From Taeniopygia guttata (taxonomy: Eukaryota; Chordata; Aves; Passeriformes; Estrildidae): a DNA stretch of 64,000 nt. Shown here one piece after another: positions 44,043 to 54,440 of this stretch. The stretch is taken from NCBI RefSeq assembly GCF_048771995.1, contig NC_133050.1:1996501-2060500 (forward strand), in the 5' to 3' direction. How positions within the stretch are numbered: position 1 is the first letter of the stretch; each line of letters begins with the position of its first letter. The notes under the pieces are model-generated. The model saw only the letters and a list, made by a program, of their open reading frames with translations, made no database searches and was not told the origin of the DNA. Made by a program: the position numbers and the translations under genes.

Positions 44043-45912
44043 TTGTGAGAGCACAGAGATGTCAGTGTGACATCAAAGACATGTCCATGTGACATCATAG
44101 AGAGCTTTGAGGCAACACAGAGATGACAGTGTGACACCACAGAGATGCCATTATGACATCTCATAGAGCTGTATGACATCACAGAGGCATCTGTGTGACA
44201 TCACAGAGAGCTGTGTGATGTCACAGAGATATCAGTGCGACTTCAGAGAGATGTCATTGTTACATCACAGACAGCTTTGTGACATCACAGAGATTCCTAT
44301 GTGACCTGACAGGAGGTGGTGTGACATCACAGGGATGTCATTGTGACATCACATAGAGCTGAGTGACATCACAGACATGTCAGTGTGATGTCACAGAGGG
44401 CTGTTTGACATCACGGAGATGTCAGTGTGACATCACAGAGATGTCAGTGTAACATCACAAAGATGTCATTGTGACATCACAGAGAGCTGTGTGACATCAC
44501 AAAAATAACTGTGTGACGTCACAATGAGCTGTGTGACATCAGAGAGATGTAAGTGTGACATCACAGATATGACATTTTCACATCACATAGAGCTGTCTCG
44601 CATCACAGAGAGCTGAGTGATGACAAAGAGATAGCAGTGCAACCTCACAGAGATGTCATTGTGACATCACAGAGTTTCCTGTGTGACCTGACAGGAGGCT
44701 GTGTGACATCACAGAGATGTCAGTGTGACATCACAGATATGTCTGTGTAACGTCACAGAGAGCAGTGTGACATCACAGTGATGTCCACGTGACATCACAG
44801 AGATCTGTGTGACATCACAGAGATGTCAATCAGACATCACAAGATGTCTCTGTGACATCAGAAGAAGCAGTGTGACCTCAGAAAGTCAGTGTGACATCAC
44901 AGACATGCCTGTGTGACATCACAGGAGGTTGTGTGACATCACAGAGAGCTGTGTGACATCACAGAGAGCTGTATGACATCAGAAAGATGTTCGTGTGACG
45001 TCAAAGAGATGTCAGTGTGACATCACAGAGAGCTGTGTGACATCACAGAGATGTCCGTGTGACGTCACAGATATGCCTGTGTGACGTCACAAAAAGCTGT
45101 GTGACGTCAGAAATGTCAGTGTGACGTCACAGAGATGTCTCCGTGACATCACAGAGATGGCACTGTGACATCACAGACATGTCTCAGTGACATCACAGGA
45201 GGTTGTGTGACATGACAGAGATGTCAGTGTGACATGACAGAGATCTGTGTAACATCACAGGGGCTGTGGGACATTACAGAGATGTCCGTGTGACATCAAA
45301 GACAGCTGTGTGACATCACAGAGGTCTCAGTGTGACATCACAGAGATGTCTGTGTGATGTCACAAAAGGCTGTGTGACATCACGGAGACGTCTGTGTGAC
45401 ATCACAGAGATGTCCGTGTGACGTCACAGAGAGCTGTGTGACATCACATAGATGTCAATCAGACATCACAAATAGGTCTCTGTGACATCACAATAAGCTG
45501 TGTGACCTCACAGGGTCAGTGTGACATCTCAGAGATAGTGGTGTGACATCTCAGAGATGTCTGTGTGACATCACAGGAGGTTTTGTGACATCACAGAGAG
45601 CTGTGTGACATCACAGAGATGTCCGTGTGATGTCACAGATATGGTTGTGTGACGTCACAAAAAGCTGTGTGACGTCAGAGATGTCAGTGTGACGCCACAG
45701 AGATGTCTGTGTGACATCACAGAGATATCGGTGTGACATCAGAGAGAGCTTTGTGACATCACAGATATGTCTGTGTGACATCACAAAAAGCTGTGTGACC
45801 TCACAGGCTCAGTGTGACATCACAGAGATGTCTGTGTGACATCACAGAGATGTCCATGTGACATCACAGAGAGCTGTGTTACATCACAGAGATGTCCGTG
45901 TGACATCACAGA
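44043..45912 (+). repeat. TGACATCACAGAGATGTCAG minisatellite, ~1.87 kb
   Basis: Units of about 20-22 bp in two main forms, 'TGTGACATCACAGAGATGTCAG' (split here as TGTGACATCACAGAG + ATGTCAG) and TGTGACATCACAGAGAGCTG, mixed in irregular order. Many units carry TGACGTCA instead of TGACATCA. It begins abruptly after 44,040 and ends at the last MROH exon (45,930). Confidence 0.92.
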
Positions 45913-45929
45913 GGGCTGTATGATCTTGC

Positions 45930-48900
45930 ACCTTCTGGAAGATGGAGTATCGCCCACTCTGTATTGCCCGGAGCACATGCAATGTTTGAAGTGCCAGCTC
46001 TGACATGGCACTACTGACATCCTCTGTCAGGCATTCAAGGGCTGCAAGAGAGAGGAACAGAGCCACGGTCAGATCCCGACTCTGCGGGGAGCCGAGGGGA
46101 GCCCCCCCTGCCAGGGCCATCCCAGCCGGCTCTTGCCATGGCCGGGAGGGATCAGGGACCAAGGGGATCAGCCCGAAGCTGCTGGCCACGCATCCCCCAC
46201 GTGTCCCTGAAATCTCTGTGTGCTCTACCTAGGAGAGCAGAGCTCTCCGCAGCCGGGGCAGGGCTTGCAGCTCGCCCCGGCGGCCCCCGCTGGCAGCCCG
46301 CTGCCCTGTCTCACCATTGCAGATCAGCTGGAGCTTTTCCTGCTGTCCCCTCAAGCTCCTCCCGGCCGTCCCTGGGAACACAGAGCCTGTCAGGCCCAGC
46401 GGCACAGCTCCCTGCCAGCGGCGCTGCCAGCCCTGTGCCCACACGCCCTCCTGGCCCGGCTCGTGGCTCACCCATGAACCTGACGGCGCCTCTCGCAGGG
46501 GCTCCTGTGGGCTCTGCAGGTAGGGCAGGGCCCGGCGCAGGTGCTTGGCCACGCTGCTGCTGTCCTCTGCCAGCTGCAGAGAGCGGCAGGAGGGAAGGGT
46601 TGGCCCCGCAGCCCCGCCGGGCCGGGGCTCCATGGGCACCCGGCTCGGGCCGCAGGAGCCTGGAGCAGAGCCCGCGCGGCCTCGGGCTGCAGCAGCGGGC
46701 AGGGGCACAGCTGCCAGCCCGCACACCGAGCACCGCGCTCAGGGGGCTTCTCCAGGCTGGGGCTGCGGCTTCCCGGCCCTCCTTACCTGGCACTCGGTGA
46801 ACTTCCACAGCTTCTGGTTCTTCACCAGCTTTTCAAGATCCCTCCTCTTCAGGAACTCGGCCGCACAAAGCAGCGTTTCCTGAGAAGCCTGGAGAGCAGC
46901 AGAGACGCGGAGATGGCCCCAGAGCCCAGGGCGCAGGACCCGTCCCTGTGCCAGGGCCTGGAGGAGGCTGCAGCCTGCGAGGTGCCAGGGCAGGAGGCAG
47001 CCCAGCCCCTGCCAGGGAACAGCAGCAGCTGCCGAGTCCTCACCTCTGCCACTCGCTGGTTCTCATCATGGCAGTGGAAGGAGAGTGGCAGCAGGCTCTG
47101 GCGCACGTGTGTCTTCAGAGCCTCTTTTTCTTTTTCCTGTGGAAAAGTCATCAATGTTCAGAAGAGCAGTATGGAGAGTAGCTGCACTTGGCTATTGTCC
47201 TGTATGAAGGGAAGAAAAAGAGACCTCAGCATTGGCTGCACGGGGCTCAGCTTGGTGCAGGCCTGCAAATCCACAGGGCACAAAGTGTCTGGGCAGCAGC
47301 CAGTGGCCATGGCTGGGGGCAGTGAGCCTTACGTGGTCAAGGAGTGGCAGGAGCGCCTCAACCAGCTGCAGTGTGATGGGGCTGGGTATCAGCATGTCCT
47401 TGTCCAAGATGATACAGCTGAGGAGCATGACTGTCATGCTAACTGTCTCTCCATCCACATCCCACAGGAGCTCCACAAGACTTTCAGTCAGGCTCCACAT
47501 TTTTTCTCTCTGTGAGGAACACAAGTTTGTGAAATGCCATCCTGCTGCTGCAGGGCCTAGAGGCCAAAGGGCTGTTCCAAAGCACTTGGGCAGCTGAAGC
47601 GGGAGGCAGGAGAGCTGGGAGCAGCTGGCCCAGCGCCCAAAGCCCAGCCAAGCTCAAGCAACTGCATTCCTGAGCGTAGCCTCTGCCCCTGCCCCTTCTC
47701 ACCATCGAGGGATCCTTGATGAGCTCGAGAAGGGCCCTGAGCGCCAGGTGACGCCTCTCCTTGCACTCACTCCTCAGGTGCCTTGACAAGATTTGCAGGA
47801 CTCTGTCAGCACCGCGTTCACTCAATTCCAGGCACTCGGGGACCTGAAAGGCACAGGGCAGTGACAGGGGACCGGCTGGCAGGAGCCCAGAACCGCACAG
47901 GGCCGGGCCCAGGCAGCAGCACAGGGCGCGGGCACCGTCCCAGGCACTGCGGCCAAGAGAGGGCAGAGAGCCGGGAGGCAGCTGAGCGAGGCAGCGCTGG
48001 CCTTCAGGCTCACCTCCACAAGGAACGCCAGGGAGGGCAGCTCCCAGCGTGGCTCCTGTGTGCTGAGCAGCCGGAGCAGGTAGCGAGCGATCCGGGAGCA
48101 CAAGGGGATGGAGACACAGGACATCTCCCTGGCAGGAGACAAAGTAACCAAGGCTGTGGGCCAGGGGGACAAACCTCTCCCAGGACTGACTCACAGAGGT
48201 CTGGTCTTTCCCCAGCATCCTGCAAGGGCCCCTGGGCTATTTGGGAGGCGGCTCCTTGTGGGCACCCTCCTCTCCCAGCCTTTTTCAGTCTGCTTGGCTG
48301 TCCCTCGGTGACAAGGCCCTCTGGCCAATGACCACAGGGACTGTGTGGGGCACCCCAGGCACAGAGCACAAATGTCAGAGGCAGCAGTGTGAAGGGGGTC
48401 TCACCTGGCCAGCAGACCCACGGCACAGTGGTGGGTGTCAGCACAGAGCAGCGTGTCCCAGCCACACTTGCGTTCCATTGCCACCACCACATCCTTGTGC
48501 TGCATTTGGCAGAGCAGGGACTTCAGGGTCTGCACTGCAAACCTGTGTGCAGAGCAAAGCCCAGGTCACGCTGGGAGCACTGGCCCCTGCCCAGGGATTT
48601 GGCAAGGACAGGAGGACTGGGATGGAGCACCTGTTGGGGTTGGTGGCAAGGCCGTGTTGCTGCTGACATCCCTTCCAGAAGGTATCGACCTCCTCTGGCA
48701 TATCCAGAGTGCTGAAGAACACTTGGAAGAGCAGACGGACAAACAGGCGGGGGAAATACACGGTGACTACATGTGGGACACAGGGCAGCTGGAGGATCTT
48801 CCACATCACCACAGTTGCCTGCAAAGGACAAAGCCCCTCGAGACAGTGCTCAGTGCCGAGGTGTCCGTGTGGCAGGGCCCGAGCACGGGAGGGAGAGGCC

Positions 48901-50807
48901 CGGAGAGATGCAGGGGGAGCACCGGGCCTGGTGGCCCTGAAGCTGTCCCAAGGCCAGGTTTCAGCCCAGCGCCTGAGGCAGGGAGACGCCGTGGGGGAGG
49001 GAGGATGGAGAGCTGCTGGAGGGGTGGCCTTGGGGCCAGCAAAGGCAGAAACTCACAGCCAGGGCAAGGACAGCCGTGTGGTCCCCATCGGAGGTGCACG
49101 TGCTGTGCTCTGGCCAGCTCCCCAGCACATCAAGCAGTACGAGCATGGCCGGCTCTGCAGTCCTGGGCGAGCACATGATGCTCTTCCACATGGCCAAAGC
49201 AGCTCTGTAGGGTCAGAGCTCTGTCTCAGAGGAGTCTGGGACACAGCAGCGTGGCCTGGGCGGCAGCGGGGAGCTGAGCTGCTCTGCCAGCCCTGCCTCT
49301 GCCCACTGCCCCTCACTGGCAGCACGCAGGCAGCCCAGCCCTGTGGGGACTGGCCCCTGAGGGGCAGGGGGGAAGCATGGCAGCACGCTGGGGGGCTGGC
49401 AGGGGCCAGGGCTGGCAAAGGGAGCAGCCAGAGGGCCCTGGAATTCTCTGTTTGTCAGACACCTGGGACAGGCTGTACAGGGTGAAGGGCTGCTGAGCCT
49501 TGTGGACACGTGGGCCCCGTACCTGTCACACACTGGGGCCACACGCAGGAGAGCCATCACCACGTCACAGGGCTGTGCCTCTGTCAGATCCAGAAGGGGC
49601 CTGTACAGATTGTACTCAGGAAACTCATTGGCCACGAGGATGTACCTCACCATGGCGGGCACCTGGAGAAGGCAGGGGAGACTTGGAAAGCTGCCAGAGG
49701 AAGGAATGTGCCCAGCTGCCCCAGAGAAGTGCTTCCCTTGCCACCACACTGCCATGGCCTCAAAGGCTTCCAGGGAACAGCAGGTGTGGCTTGGGAGGCC
49801 ACGCAATTGCTGGGAGGATCAAACCCTGGCCACAGGCTGCTCACTTGCTTTGGGCTGGAAGGACCCTCCTCCACAAGCATATCCAGCAGGGCAGCACTGG
49901 TCTTGCTTTTGAAGATGGGAGAGTACGCTCTGACCACAGCGCCCACGACACTGCTCTCTTCCTCCCGAATCCTCTTCATGAATTTGCAAACCATCTGTAG
50001 CAGAAGGGCAAGAAGCCCGGGATGTTGCATGGAGTGCTCCGAGCACAGTGCTGGGCTGAGCAGTGCCAGCAGGCCCAGCCCAGGTGGGGATGGCTGCAGG
50101 TACCTGCGCTGTTCTGCGGAAGCGGCCACGGGTGCGTTCCTGCTCTCGTGTGCGCTGCACGGCTGCACCTGGCAAAGAGCGAGCGCAGCCCGAGCTGAGG
50201 GGCTGCGGGAGAGGCCGGAGAACACAGCCCAGCCCTGCGCTGCCCAGGCAGGGACAGCCCCGCGCCGCCCCAGGGCATGGAGCACGGCTGTGGGGTGTCT
50301 GCCCGGCCCCTATTCCATCCTGTCCATGGGCATGGCCCCAGGGGATGGGATGGGATGGGATGGGATGGGATGGGATGGGATGGGATGGGATGGGATGGGA
50401 TGGGATGGGATGGGATGGGATGGGATGGGATGGGATGGGATGGGATGGGATGGGATGGGATGGGATGGGATGGGATGGGATGGGATGCGATGGGATGGGA
50501 TGCGATGGGATGGGATGGGATGCGATGGGATGGGATGGGATGCGATGGGATGGGATGGGATGCGATGGGATGCGAGGGGATGCGAGGGGATGCGATGGGA
50601 TGCAATGGGATGCGATGGGGCCAAGCTGGCTTCAGGCACCAGCCCTGTGGCCCAGCTCTGCCACTCACCCTTCTGTGGTAGCTGGAACTGCTCCACCTCT
50701 TCAGGCTGCTGTGCTGGGGCAGCTCCAGGGCCTTCTTTCTCCTCCTTCCCCCAAGCCAGCTTGGGCACACTCGCAGGTCTGTGCTCTGCGTCACTGCCTG
50801 GATCCAT
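45930..50807 (-). CDS. MROH-like (maestro HEAT-repeat) gene, 15 exons, possibly disabled
   Basis: Exons (minus): 50807-50669 (Met, MDPGSDAEHRPASV), 50168-50104, 49994-49855, 49662-49523, 49204-49057, 48818-48631, 48542-48405, 48128-48014, 47843-47703, 47509-47333, 47136-47044, 46888-46787, 46573-46472, 46371-46315, 46041-45930. Every junction checked is GT-AG. Products are short alpha-helical HEAT units (e.g. FMKRIREEESSVVGAVVRAY; LYRPLLDLTEAQPCDVVMAL; LLCAAEFLKRRDLEKLVKNQ; VAKHLRRALPYLQSPQEPLR), characteristic of the MROH family, which is strongly expanded in birds. Function of the family is poorly known; HEAT arrays act as protein-binding scaffolds. Exon 46573-46472 is 102 bp but its neighbours need 103 for phase, so a 1-bp loss breaks the frame near 46,482. 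The last exon runs into the minisatellite, which supplies the final codons and stop. Confidence 0.82.
46472..46573 (-). pseudogene. MROH-like exon with phase break
   Basis: The exon encodes LAEDSSSVAKHLRRALPYLQ then SPQEPLREA. After EA the frame gives PSGSW, whereas the alternative frame gives AVRFMG, the expected family continuation. The next exon (46,371-46,315) starts in a phase that needs one more base here. This is consistent with a single-base deletion close to 46,482, a real disabling mutation or an assembly error. Confidence 0.7.
50341..50620 (+). repeat. (GGATG)n pentanucleotide microsatellite in MROH intron 1
   Basis: About 28 near-perfect TGGGA units (50,341-50,485), then a variant zone with TGCGA every few units and finally TGCGAGGGGA. 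Open frames of the GMGWDG type on one strand and HPIPSHPIPS on the other are artefacts. Confidence 0.95.
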
Positions 50808-50825
50808 GGCTATTTGCAGAAGGTG

Positions 50826-51330
50826 AAAAGGAAAAGGTCCGAGTCAGCAAGTGCTGCAGTTGTGCCTTGAGGGCACCTGCAAGAGTGAAGTCTGGGCAAG
50901 GCTACAGGACAGCAAGTCCTGCACTCTGGTCTTGGGGGCTCCAGCCACAAGGACAGGAGACTCCATTCAAGGACAGTGCAAAGCAAATGCCACGGTCTGA
51001 CCTCGAGGGCAGCTGCAGAAGAGATGCCTCGGGAAGGCCAGAGGTCACCAAGTGTTCTGGTCTGGCCATGAGGTCACCTGCAGGAGTAATACCTCGGGAA
51101 AGCTCTGGGTCAGCAAGGAATGAGTGGCTGTGCGAGGGCTCCTCACAGCACCGCTCTCTCCATCCTGTCTTGTCGCATGCACACAGCACTGTGGAGTGGC
51201 CTTGTCACTGCCAACACCTATGCCACAGCATGTCACAAAGGGCCCTTGGATACCCTGTCCCGTTCCATGCCACGGTGACCATGCTGCACCGTGTCACAAA
51301 GGGCCCTTGCACACTCTGCCTGGAGCGTAG
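50826..51330 (+). repeat. Minisatellites upstream of the MROH start
   Basis: 50,826-51,120 has about four ~70-75 bp units (GTCAGCAAGTGCTGCAGTTG / GGACAGCAAGTCCTGCACTC / GTCACCAAGTGTTCTGGTCT / GGTCAGCAAGG). 51,230-51,310 has a ~60-bp pair around 'GTGTCACAAAGGGCCCTTG'. They lie between the MROH first exon and the ERV gag, where the MROH promoter would be. Confidence 0.7.
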
Positions 51331-52078
51331 GCTCTGGGTCGAGGGGCAGGCTCAGCATTGCCTGTCTGCAGGCCTCATTGGTGTTCTGCAGGGCGATTTG
51401 CTTCACCCTGCCGTGCCTCAATCCCTCCTCTGGAACCTGTGCTTCAGCTGCCCTGTATAACCTGTCTATGAAACTAACGAAAGATTCCTGTGTCTCCTGC
51501 TTGAGAGAAAAACAGTTAACAACAGGACCACTGGGTCTTAACTTAAAAAATGCTTTTTCTGCCGCCTTGGCAGTTGCTGCCAATGCCCCCCTTGGAATCT
51601 TTTCCGCCTGTGTTGTTGCCACGTCCCACTCCCCCATCCCACACAGATGATCAATGGTTAACATGCCTCCATCGGTGTCGGAGGAGGTCTCGGCTTTTGC
51701 CCAAAGCTGGGGTAATGCATCTCGTACCTCCCGCCTCCATATGGATTCCCATACCAAAAACTCAGTTGGAGTAAGCAAGCACAAAAACAGAGCGCGCATG
51801 TCAGCAGGGACATAGTCATTGGAGGAAACTGTGACTTTTAACAGCCCCCTAAAGTATTCACTTTCCCAGCCAAACTCCTTTTGGGCTTTGCAAACATCCC
51901 TAATCACAGCCTGTGGGATAGGGGCCCACTGTGCCAGGGGTCTGCCCCTCTGCCGCGGCATGTAGGTGACCGGTGCAGCAGAAAAGGCGAGCGGGGGTTG
52001 CGGCAGGTCGCGGCTTCCCCCCTCCTCCCCACTTCCTCCCGCTCCCCCCCCACCTCGAGAACCGAGGCGTGGGAACAA
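51320..52078 (-). pseudogene. ERV gag capsid (betaretrovirus-like), 3'-truncated
   Basis: The open frame encodes capsid: PIPQAVIRDVCKAQKEFGWE, then NDYVPADMRALFLCLLTPTE and a major homology region, QETQESFVSFIDRLYRAAEA. The MHR and the Lys-type primer site upstream place it among K/beta-like ERVs. The frame is long and open but ends in the repeat at about 51,310, before the nucleocapsid zinc knuckles. Protease and pol are absent, so the provirus is truncated at its 3' side. Confidence 0.85.
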
Positions 52079-52415
52079 GAGGGCGGGTCGCGGGAACAGA
52101 GGGCGGAGGCAGGACCAGGGCTGGGGAGTGTGGCTGGTGTTACCTCACCCCTAGGGGCGGGGTCGGAGGGAGGACTGCTGAATGATTCATTAGGGGAGGT
52201 GCCAGAAGGGGGTGGAGGGGAGGGGTGGGTGGAGAAGTCTCGGGAGTGGGAGGGGTTGGCTGTAGGGTGAAAGGGGTCGTTGGGAGACAAAGCACGGAGG
52301 GAGGGGGATGGGCATGCCATGCGGTCCCCTCCATCTTGTGCCCTGGGGCAGGGAAGGGGATTGTTTTGGGAAAGGTCAGGGAAAGGTTGTGGAGAGGGAT
52401 CTGGGGTTTTAAAAC

Positions 52416-52931
52416 TCACAACTTTACTACTATGGGGCAGGACTGTACAAAGAGAGGAACTTTGGGGAGGGGAAGGGTGCAGGGCGATGCCAGCATTGTC
52501 CTGTGATGGAACCTGGGGGTTGACAGAGAGGCCAGAATCTGCCTGCGGCTGGTTTTGCCGGGATGCCTGTCTGAGAATCCCCGGGCTAGGGAGAGAGGGA
52601 TAGGAGAGGGAGTTTGGGGGATTTGGGGGGATTCGCCCTGGGGTGGCTCTGGCTTCCCTTCACAGTTATTTTTGACAATATTTCTCAATTGGATTGCCAG
52701 ATGGATGAAAATTGAGAGGGACTGGTTGTCCTTTTGAGCAATTTCTTTTTCAACTCGGTCCCAGAATTGAATTTGGTACAAATTTGCCTGCGAGATGTCC
52801 TGGAAGGACTGCCAAAGCCACTGGGCAAAACGCTTAACGTCTGACTTTTTACATCTCTTTCCTCCCCCAACTAGAATTCCTAGGATTTGAACGTAAATTC
52901 TCTCATGCGACACAGACAATTTTGCACCCAT
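52416..52931 (-). pseudogene. ERV gag matrix
   Basis: The start MGAKLS has the N-myristoylation glycine. A matrix helix set follows (KKSDVKRFAQWLWQSFQDIS, FWDRVEKEIAQKD) and then a proline-rich tail. The frame stops at 52,416; the proline/serine-rich stretch to 52,080 that should link to capsid is in other frames. It lies about 440 bp downstream of the primer site. Same provirus as the capsid frame at 51,320-52,078. Confidence 0.8.
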
Positions 52932-53373
52932 TATGTCGATGTTAAAGTGTGTCGCGAACCTCGCGGCTGGTAAAATAACAAAAGAAAAAAAAAACCTCTA
53001 TCGGAAAGCTAGGTAGCCTGCCCTTACACACTCCCTGCAGCGGGAGAAAAAATGTGGGATCTTATCACCCCCTTGTTGGAGAAAGAGAAACCCACCCCAA
53101 AAGGAGCAGGGCGTACCCAGCCCAGGGGACCCCGGTAACTCAACACGGGTCCAGCGACGTCTGAAAGGGAAACGAAAAGTCCAGCTGTGAAGTTTTCGCC
53201 GTGGGGGGACCGAACTTCAGCGGTGCAAGCCAAAGCTGCAGGTCCAAGCCCTCTGGAAGCCCTGGCTCCTTAAAACGGAACCGCAGCTTGCGAGGGTGTT
53301 GTAACGTCCACAAGGTAAATCCACCAGCCTCTTGGGGCTCAGCAGTCCTCAGTCCGTGGCCTGGAGTTCCCAA

Positions 53374-53391
53374 GCCGCACGTTGGGCGCCA
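53374..53391 (-). other. Retroviral primer-binding site, tRNA-Lys1,2 type
   Basis: The minus strand reads TGGCGCCCAACGTGCGGC, one mismatch from the tRNA-Lys1,2 site TGGCGCCCAACGTGGGGC. It is four bases inside the LTR end. Confidence 0.9.
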
Positions 53392-53395
53392 CAAC

Positions 53396-54239
53396 TGCCG
53401 TAGTGCTCTCTTTTCCCCCCTTTGTCCCAGCTAGCTCTGTGGCGGAAGGGGAGCGCGGGCAGTCTCCGTCTTTTCCGGCGAGCCCTCGCGGGCGTCGGCT
53501 GGTGCTACGTGGGTCTGGGAGCAGAGGCGTGTCCCGCGGCGAATAAAGGGAGAGAGACTTTTCTCCCACAGGCAGAATTCCAGTTTATTGCAGTTTGGCT
53601 GGGAAAGCAAAAACCGAAAAGACTGCGGCGTGCTGCGCTTGAGTTTGTTTGTGCCGCCTTGCCGGTTAGGGGCGGGGCGGCACGCTCCGGAGCTGGCCGC
53701 GAGGCAGGGGAGGCGGCACACGGGGCTGCGGCGCGGTGGCCGACTCACGCGGGTGCCGTGGCGGGAGCGGCAGCCGCGGTCGCGGAGTGAAGCAGCCGCA
53801 GCAGGGTCGTCCGGAGCGGCGGCGGCAGCAGCAGCACGCGGGGGCCGGCAGAGAGAAAAGCCGCGGCGGGGGAGCGGGGCGGCAGCAGCACGCAGTGGCC
53901 GGGCGAGAGAAAAGCCCGGGGCGTCCCCAGCCCGCAGGTTAAGTACCGAACAGGGGAAACCCGGGGCAGCCAATGGGGTAACGCCACGGGGGGTCTGAGG
54001 GCAGTGGGGTGCAGGGGTACATCCAATGGGGAATGGACAGGTGGAGGGTCCCAGGGCGTCTGCCGACCCCGCCGCGTGACTGACAGATGGCCTGAGATGT
54101 AAACACAATGACTCTGCACTTTCCCGGGAAGGCAAACCGCGGGGACAGATGGGAAAACCCGGGGGGTCGCTACAGAGTGCGGGGGGGGTACATGGAACGA
54201 AATTATACATAATAAAACATATAATAACACAATTCCACA
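53396..54239 (-). mobile_element. 5' LTR of the Lys-primed ERV
   Basis: On the minus strand it runs from TGTGGAATTG (54,239) to ACGGCA (53,396), 844 bp. AATAAA is at 53,582-53,587 on the minus strand. The U3 centre (53,640-53,950) is unusually GC- and CpG-rich. The inner end is fixed by the primer site. The outer end is set at the TGTGG that adjoins the CACCTG repeat. Confidence 0.75.
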
Positions 54240-54440
54240 CCTGAGGGACACCTGAGGGACACCTGAGTGACACCTGGCACACCTGAGTGACACCTGGCAC
54301 ACCTGGCACACCTGGGCACAGGTACATCACACCTGAGTAACACCTGAGTGACACCTGAGTGACCCCTGGGCACAGGTAATGTTACACCTGGGGACGGATG
54401 TCACACCTGGACACAGGTGATGTCACACCTGGGTGGGTGC
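54240..54440 (+). repeat. CACCTGAGTGA minisatellite
   Basis: Tandem 11-bp-type units (CACCTGAGGGA, CACCTGAGTGA, CACCTGGCA) directly abutting the LTR, with CACCTGGGCACAGG variants at the right. Each unit contains an E-box-like CACCTG. Confidence 0.85.

Noticed and set aside
44043-45912. CRISPR array
   Set aside because: Repeats are contiguous without unique spacers and units drift; this is a minisatellite in a vertebrate genome.
50063-51460. 465-codon plus-strand frame with GMGWDG repeats
   Set aside because: A read-through of the pentanucleotide microsatellite and MROH antisense; no domain outside the repeat.
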